From CAZTDD01 sp964612675 (GTDB lineage Bacteria > Hinthialibacterota > Hinthialibacteria > Hinthialibacterales > JAKPRU01): 64,000 nt of DNA. The stretch is from assembly GCA_964612675.1 (NCBI GenBank), contig CAZTDD010000007.1, positions 1 to 64,000 on the forward strand, given 5' to 3'. The notes under the pieces were generated by a model. The model ran no database searches. It was not told where the DNA came from and was given only the letters and a program-made list of their open reading frames with translations. A program made the position numbers and the translations under genes. The first letter of the stretch is position 1. Every line of letters starts with the position of its first letter. Below, piece by piece: positions 58,866 through 64,000 of this stretch.

Positions 58866-59606
58866 CTAATTACCTACTGCGTCGTGGTTTAGCGCGTCGT
58901 ACTGTTTGGCTAGATCGTTCACCGCATCGTCGCTTTTGTCGATATCCAGCTCCAGCCAGTTTCCTTCAATGCCTTTTTTCGCAACGCGAATTCCCGCCGC
59001 TAACCGCCCCCGGTGGTCGCCACCGACCCGATCACCCGCGACCAACGCTGCGATCAACCGATCCGCCAGACTCCCCGGAGTTTCCTCATACGCCTGAGCC
59101 ATCCCAACGATCACCTCTCGGCCCGTTAGCGTATTGCCCTGACAGGAGTAATACCGTCCGCTCATCGCCGCCCAATAGAGGCTTTGCTCACCGGCCTCCG
59201 ACGGGTTATGAACCGCCGTACGGCCGCGCATGTCGATGATTGCCAACTGACGCTGTTCCCGGTGCGGATCGCCGTCCAAAAGCTGTGCGAGGATCTCCTC
59301 CGGCGTTTTCCCAGCCTCCAACAGATCGAGTGCCTGTTCACCCCATTCGGGGTTGTGCCAGTGTTGCGTGCAAAACGCTTCGACACCCGCGCGAACGTAC
59401 GGGACCACCTTGCCGACCGCAGGATACTTGCTTGCGACCGCGGCCCCACACACACCGGTGTCCGGTTCGACCGCAACAATGGAGAAGGTGGCGGTAATCT
59501 CGCTTCGTGTAGCTCTGAATTTGTGTTGTGGATTGTCCTCTTTGGAGAGTCCCGCTTTCAGTAGGACTACTAAAGCGATCAAGATCAGAGGAATTGTGAG
59601 TTTCAC
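58866..59606 (-). CDS. Exported DUF1028 (Ntn-hydrolase-like) protein
   Basis: A 246-residue protein. The GTG at 59604-59606 follows AAAGGAG and gives a signal peptide (LTIPLILIALVVLLKAGLS). The DUF1028 pattern follows: ATFSIVAVEPDTGVCGAAVASKYPAVGKVVPYVRAGVEAFCTQ, then QRQLAIIDMRGRTAVH, SCQGNTLTGREVI and LIAALVAGDRVGGDHRG. The fold is Ntn-hydrolase-like, and members may cleave amide bonds in peptides or cell-wall parts, but activity is not proven. It is convergent with the SSS gene. Confidence 0.88.
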   Translation of the reverse strand: MKLTIPLILIALVVLLKAGLSKEDNPQHKFRATRSEITATFSIVAVEPDTGVCGAAVASKYPAVGKVVPYVRAGVEAFCTQHWHNPEWGEQALDLLEAGKTPEEILAQLLDGDPHREQRQLAIIDMRGRTAVHNPSEAGEQSLYWAAMSGRYYSCQGNTLTGREVIVGMAQAYEETPGSLADRLIAALVAGDRVGGDHRGRLAAGIRVAKKGIEGNWLELDIDKSDDAVNDLAKQYDALNHDAVGN

Positions 59607-59684
59607 GGGAGATACTCCTTTCGATGGCGGGTCCGGTATTTCCGATTGGGCACTTTATCGATAATTTCAGAAGTTCTTTTCCCT

Positions 59685-59951
59685 AAAAAGTGTGCCACCC
59701 CCAAGCGGAATTTGGGGGACCGCAAAAAGTCTGGGATACGGATTTCAACCCCCTCCTAACCTCCCCCGATCTTCGGGGGAGGAACATCTCGTCATCTCTC
59801 CCAACAAATCTTGGAGAAGACAACGATGCGATAGACGCGTGGTCTCCCCCAAAGATTGGGGGAGATTCAGAGGGGGTTGACTACCTTACTTCCTGTAGTC
59901 CGCCGACTTTTTGCGAGCCCCCCAAACGGAATTGGAGGTGGCACGCATTTT
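59685..59951. mobile_element. MITE-like element with about 47-base imperfect inverted ends
   Basis: The left end (from 59685) and right end (to 59951) are reverse complements at roughly three quarters of positions and share GTGCCACC and GCAAAAAGTC/GACTTTTTGC. Inside are two hairpins, CCTCCCCCGA-TCT-TCGGGGGAGG and CTCCCCCAA-AGA-TTGGGGGAG. No transposase is encoded. It occupies most of the 412-base gap 59607-60018, which holds no gene. Confidence 0.6.
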
Positions 59952-60018
59952 CTAAGGCCAACTGGTTTCTCAGTAGCACTCTGCTTATTCGATTGGCGCT
60001 CCGACTGCGCGGTCAGTT

Positions 60019-63000
60019 CTACTTGGATTCGTAGCAGAGAAGGGCGCCGTCCGCTGTGGTCATGTACAATTTGCCCTCCGAGGCGATGAGGCCGTCGAAA
60101 GCGGGTAAGTAGTCCACTTTATACGTATTCAGCGTTTCACCGCTCTTTTTCGACACCACTTGCAGGAAGCTGCCGTGGTCGCCCTGGAGCCATTCGGCCT
60201 GTTCCTGCATGCTCTTCTGGAACGCCTCTTCATTCGAGCGGCCCCACAGGCTCTTCTCATCCGCCACGTCACGCGGACCGGCCACGAACAGAAGATCGTT
60301 CGCCAATACCATCGCTTTGACCAGAATCTCCGGCTCGTCTTCGATCCAGTTGTATTTCAAAGCGGTGAGTTTGCTCACGGGCTGCTTGGCAAGCTGTTTC
60401 CAGTCCACGGTATGAGCCGCCAACTGGTTTTCTTTGCCTGTGGGATATCTGCCTTCAGGCCACCGGCTGCCTTCAAGATTGGGAATACCGACCCTACGGG
60501 CGGGCTCTTTGTTTGCGCTAAAGAGACGGTACTCGGACACGGATGTGTTACACAGAAGCTCGAGATCGCGTCCGTACGAATAGGCGTTCTCCTCATCGAT
60601 ACAGAGGATGCGTCCGTACGGTACGCGCTTCGGTGGAAGCTGGAATTCCGCCCAGCCCTCACCGGCCGCTCGACCGTAGAGCCAATACGTCCGCTGGTGC
60701 CAGGATTCATCCAGAAACGAGATTGGCGCGAAAAGGTGGACCTCGTCGCCGTATTGAGTGTCCGGACGCTGCGGTTCAACACGCACACGTTTGCCGTCCT
60801 TCGTGAAGGTCTGCGACTTCATGTATACATATTTGCCGTCGCTGGAGAGAATGTCGGGCATTGCCACGGGCATGTGCTTTCCGGTCATGAGATCCTGCAG
60901 GTCTTTGTCTGAGCCCGGGACCTTGTCGTCCATTACGTTCTCAGCAATCAACTTGCCCGTTTCAGGATCGAGGATCAGCATACGCAGTCCGCCATCGAGA
61001 AACATCGACCGACCCGCCACGCAATACAACTTCCCCTCCTCGATCAAAACACTGCCCGAAATCGGCCAAACCGATTCAACCTGATCGTAAGAAACCAGCT
61101 GTCGGTCACTCGGGGCGGCCTGGAATTTCCAGACCAGTTTCCCGTCGGAGGCTCTCAATGCATATACCCAACCGTCCGCACAACCGAACAGCGCGAGTCC
61201 GTTGTACAGAGTCGGCGGCGAATCGACACGGCTGCCCGCGATAAAATGCCAAATCTCATCGCCGGAAGTCGCATCCAGCGCATAAACGGTGTGTTCATCG
61301 ACGGCGCTGACAAACACCTTTCCGTCTGCAGCAATCGGCTGGCTGAGCTTTGTTGAGAAGTTCTGATTCCAGCCCGGTGCGATATCGGCGTCGATACTTG
61401 TTTTAACGTAGCCGCTGCGCGTATTGTCATGACGAAATACCGGCCACTGGGAATCCGAGTAATTTGTTTGTTTCATGTCTGCACCGTAGGCGGGGCCTTT
61501 GACTAACCGCTTCTCCGCGGACGGGGCTTTCGCTGATTGAGCGTTCGGAGCGACGGCATTGAAACCATTCAGCTTCGACTGGTAATAGCACGCACAAGCG
61601 TGGGGACTCGCGTACACCATACCGTTTGCAGGCATCGCGCCGTATACGCACCCACCTCGCACCCAATGAGCGATCGACCAGGTATCCGCCTGCATGTCGT
61701 ACACAGTATTTCCCATAATCGGCGGTAGCAGATACTTTTTCGTCGCCTTGCCCGGATAACACCGCTGGTGGATGTAGAACGAGTCGATGGGGTTGGTGTG
61801 TTCTTTGAGAATCTCACCGTCGAGCAAGTTATAGGTCGTGAATTTGCCTCGATTATCACGCCCCATCACCCATAGTCTGTTGCCGATAACGTATACATCT
61901 TCAAGGCTGTAGTGACCTGAAATGGGCTTATTCTCGGCAGACCAAATAATGTCGCCTGTCTTGGGGTTGAGCACGAAAATCTGTTTTTGCGGTGCGAACA
62001 CGATATGGTTCTCGCACATGATGAGTCGTGGCCCGGCATATCCGGTGAGAACCTGTTTCATCTCCGAGACGTCTGTCGACCACAGATCCTCGCCGGTCTT
62101 TCTGTCGAAAGCACGGACGGCGTTCCCGTCGTACAAACAGACTTTCTCCTCGTCGACAGCCAGGGTCATCGGGACCACGGGTAGTTCATGTTCCCAAAGA
62201 AGATCTCCACTTATGGAATCGAGCGCTTTGACGATGCGGGTTCCTGCGCCGCGTTTCCAGGCAAAGAGTTGACTCGCCCGGTCTCTTTCTTTCCAGCAGT
62301 TGGCATTTTGTTGATTGTAGTCGACCGGTTGATCGTCGGGGTCGACGGCGGCGAACACAACGCCGTTGGAAACGACGAGTTCGAAAGTCGTCGCGGTATC
62401 ATTGTATTCTTGGAGCACATCGCCGGTGGCCGCGTCGAGGCAAAGGAGATTCTCACCGGTCCCGGGCGAGAGATAGACCTTGTCTTCGATTGCGACGAGA
62501 CGTCTCGGAAGCCAGCCGGGGCCACTCTTCAGCGGATAGAGGTGGTTGAACCAACTTTTAAGCGGCATCTTCCAAAGTACCACACCGTTGAACGCATCGC
62601 GCGCTGTCAGGTAATTCTCGGCGGGGAGCTGGATCGATGCGATTCGGCCTTCGTCCATGACGTAGAAGATCCGGCCGTCTGCGGAGACCATGGCGTTCAT
62701 GCTGGCGGTATGCTCGTGGCTTCTGGCCCATAGCGGCCCGCCTGTCCAGCGCAGACCATTCGGTTTTCCCGCAACGAGGTCATTGGAGACAGAACTGCCA
62801 CACGGATCGTGTAGATAATGTGTCCATTCGTCGATCTCGTCCGGCCATTCCCTCTGGGCGATCTTCCAACCGTCGAGTTGGCTCACGGAAGACGTTTTCA
62901 GGCCGGGAATACTGTGTCCCTCTTTGACCAGAACAAACCCTTCAGGCGCCAGGACACGCATGACCTCGTCGTTTGAGAGGTTTCCGGGGTCAGAAACGAT

Positions 63001-63315
63001 CAGCAGGTTGACCATGCTGTCGACATAGGGTAGATGTTTCCCGTCGAACTGCTTTATCGAGACATTCCCGTATCGGCCTGCGGATTTCACTTTCTCCCTG
63101 GCGGCCATGACGGTCGCGGAATTTTCGGAAAGGGCTTGTACAACAAATGAATCGTCTGTGCCGAGTGCGGCGGCGTATGTTCCGTCTTCGCAGCCTACAC
63201 ACACGATGAGTCCGCCTTTGACACCGGTTGTGTGAACGACTTTCTCTACGGTGACCGCTTCGGCGGCACTGAACGAAACAAACAGGGCGAACAAAACTAA
63301 GAATCCTTTTCGCAC
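60019..63315 (-). CDS. Secreted PQQ-type beta-propeller with an N-terminal methyltransferase-like fold
   Basis: A 1098-residue protein. The GTG start at 63313-63315 follows AAGGAG and gives a signal peptide (FLVLFALFVSFSAAEA). Residues 30-135 look like a Rossmann SAM-methyltransferase core (KGGLIVCVGCEDGTYAAALG, then SVQ-type strands VSIKQFDGKHLPY and VLAPEGFVLVKEG). The rest is propeller blades such as RLVAIEDKVYLSPGTGENLLCLDA, GNRLWVMGRDNRGKFTTYNL and GKVFVSAVDEHTVYALDA, in two propellers split near residue 600. Export makes a genuine SAM-dependent reaction unlikely. The family is known in planctomycete-like genomes without an assigned role. Confidence 0.85.
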   Translation of the reverse strand: MRKGFLVLFALFVSFSAAEAVTVEKVVHTTGVKGGLIVCVGCEDGTYAAALGTDDSFVVQALSENSATVMAAREKVKSAGRYGNVSIKQFDGKHLPYVDSMVNLLIVSDPGNLSNDEVMRVLAPEGFVLVKEGHSIPGLKTSSVSQLDGWKIAQREWPDEIDEWTHYLHDPCGSSVSNDLVAGKPNGLRWTGGPLWARSHEHTASMNAMVSADGRIFYVMDEGRIASIQLPAENYLTARDAFNGVVLWKMPLKSWFNHLYPLKSGPGWLPRRLVAIEDKVYLSPGTGENLLCLDAATGDVLQEYNDTATTFELVVSNGVVFAAVDPDDQPVDYNQQNANCWKERDRASQLFAWKRGAGTRIVKALDSISGDLLWEHELPVVPMTLAVDEEKVCLYDGNAVRAFDRKTGEDLWSTDVSEMKQVLTGYAGPRLIMCENHIVFAPQKQIFVLNPKTGDIIWSAENKPISGHYSLEDVYVIGNRLWVMGRDNRGKFTTYNLLDGEILKEHTNPIDSFYIHQRCYPGKATKKYLLPPIMGNTVYDMQADTWSIAHWVRGGCVYGAMPANGMVYASPHACACYYQSKLNGFNAVAPNAQSAKAPSAEKRLVKGPAYGADMKQTNYSDSQWPVFRHDNTRSGYVKTSIDADIAPGWNQNFSTKLSQPIAADGKVFVSAVDEHTVYALDATSGDEIWHFIAGSRVDSPPTLYNGLALFGCADGWVYALRASDGKLVWKFQAAPSDRQLVSYDQVESVWPISGSVLIEEGKLYCVAGRSMFLDGGLRMLILDPETGKLIAENVMDDKVPGSDKDLQDLMTGKHMPVAMPDILSSDGKYVYMKSQTFTKDGKRVRVEPQRPDTQYGDEVHLFAPISFLDESWHQRTYWLYGRAAGEGWAEFQLPPKRVPYGRILCIDEENAYSYGRDLELLCNTSVSEYRLFSANKEPARRVGIPNLEGSRWPEGRYPTGKENQLAAHTVDWKQLAKQPVSKLTALKYNWIEDEPEILVKAMVLANDLLFVAGPRDVADEKSLWGRSNEEAFQKSMQEQAEWLQGDHGSFLQVVSKKSGETLNTYKVDYLPAFDGLIASEGKLYMTTADGALLCYESK

Positions 63316-63476
63316 GATTGATCTCCTTATCGGTTTTGGACCTTATTATGGAACTGGGATACCACCCCTAAAACCATACTCCCCGTTCCGCGAACGGTCA
63401 ATCGCTGGGGGGAAGCTGGTTCTTAGACTTGTCTGATGAGCGAACTAAACATGGCAATCTCATAATGGTGGGAGAA

Positions 63477-64000
63477 TTATCTCTTCATCACCTGGATGTC
63501 CGCTATCCTGTACAAACCATCCTTATCCGTTATGGTTGGCTCGAACGCCAAAGACACATTCCTTTCCTCCTGCTTCGATAGCAGCTTCATCTTGAGCGTA
63601 TATTTACCGGTAGCAAGTGCCGACGGGATACTGATGGAATAGGTCTCCTTGCATATCTCTTTCGGTATCCATCTTTCATTATGCGCGTCCAATTCGAATT
63701 CGTGTGTGGCAGGGCCTTCGAAACGAATTATCAACTTGTACGGATGATAGGCTGGTGCGACGCCTTTGTTCTCCCATGTTACTGAGATGTTGTGCGTCTC
63801 CCCGGCTTGAAATGTATCCGGTATTTCAACATTGTGTATAAAATACCAGTATCCACATCGATTCAGTAATTCCTCGGTAAGCTCTGGATTGTCGGTGAAC
63901 CAGTCGTCGGCATCGCCGTGATACCCGATATAGGTTGCGTGAAGCACATCGAGGGCTCCTCGAAAGACATCGGCTCCGGTTTTTTCTTTGCTGCGTTTCC
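63477..64000 (-). CDS. C-terminal part of a DUF4832 protein (partial)
   Basis: The frame is open from the window edge (first whole codon ends at 63998) to the stop at 63477 and gives about 174 residues. It reads KTGADVFRGALDVLHATYIGY, HGDADDWFTDN, then a beta-sandwich with VTWENKGVAPAYHPYKLIIRF near the middle and YTLKMKLLSKQEE near the end. The order matches the C-terminal half of DUF4832 proteins, a putative sugar-hydrolase family. The ATG/GTG-like codon at 63947 is internal and not the start. The gene continues beyond the window. Confidence 0.8.
   Translation of the reverse strand, partial: KRSKEKTGADVFRGALDVLHATYIGYHGDADDWFTDNPELTEELLNRCGYWYFIHNVEIPDTFQAGETHNISVTWENKGVAPAYHPYKLIIRFEGPATHEFELDAHNERWIPKEICKETYSISIPSALATGKYTLKMKLLSKQEERNVSLAFEPTITDKDGLYRIADIQVMKR

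Noticed and set aside
1..64000. tRNA or rRNA genes, complete insertion sequences, prophage
   Set aside because: None could be recognised by reading. Apart from the RAYT, the only mobile elements are short and non-coding. A tRNA scan would settle the first point.

Overview
The window reads as a piece of a chromosome from a Gram-negative, heterotrophic, probably uncultured bacterium of the Planctomycetota/Verrucomicrobiota/Hydrogenedentota type. That placement is inference from gene content: Tat- and Sec-exported carbohydrate enzymes, DUF5107-TPR, DUF1028, DUF819 and DUF4832 proteins, PQQ-type beta-propellers, orphan type II/IV prepilins with the FTLIELLIVVAIIGILAAIA helix, and many dispersed hairpin repeats. 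No rRNA, tRNA, CRISPR array or prophage was seen. Gene density is ordinary and most genes are preceded by good Shine-Dalgarno sites. Layout: 0-2.5 kb holds the tail of one gene, a GT4 glycosyltransferase, a small coiled-coil protein and a truncated beta-helix gene. 2.5-8.3 kb (minus strand) holds a DUF5107-TPR protein, an exported ADP-ribosylglycohydrolase and a PIN toxin-antitoxin pair. 8.4-11 kb is a two-gene redox operon: a Tat-exported FAD oxidoreductase coupled to a NapH/NapG-like membrane polyferredoxin. 11.5-19 kb is a defence locus: a PLD-nuclease/SNF2 helicase and an Eco57I-type N6-adenine methylase. It is riddled with REP hairpins, carries an in-frame REP-associated transposase (RAYT) inside the methylase and a separate frameshift in the same gene, and is preceded by what looks like the N-terminal stub of a type I HsdR gene. 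19-23 kb is a small-gene zone (DUF6398, a secreted beta-propeller, mazEF) crossed by MITE-like elements. 23-40 kb carries a secreted PQQ-type propeller, purL, an NPCBM protein, a lipase, GH106-like and GH36-like glycosidases, a second Tat FAD oxidoreductase and a heparinase II/III lyase. 39.5-45.5 kb has a Tat-exported L-fucose-isomerase-like protein with a NagB-fold protein upstream of it, then purQ, a GT39-type membrane glycosyltransferase and a prepilin. 45.8-64 kb has an aminotransferase, a second membrane glycosyltransferase, a CBM9-type secreted protein, a paralogue of the isomerase-like protein, a second prepilin, a large secreted putative glycosidase, DUF819 and sodium:solute symporter genes facing apart, DUF1028, a PQQ propeller with an N-terminal methyltransferase-like fold, and the end of a DUF4832 protein. 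How the parts fit: much of the window appears to serve breakdown of complex, deoxy-sugar-rich or uronic-acid-rich glycans outside the cytoplasm (GH106, GH36, heparinase-type lyase, CBM9/NPCBM sugar-binding modules, isomerase-like proteins), with uptake by an SSS symporter; no SusC/SusD pair is present. The most unusual feature is the defence locus, where GTAG-footed REP hairpins are read through in frame as peptide repeats in two neighbouring proteins and an apparently intact RAYT sits as an 804-bp, reading-frame-preserving insert between the N-terminal part and SAM-binding motif I of the methylase.
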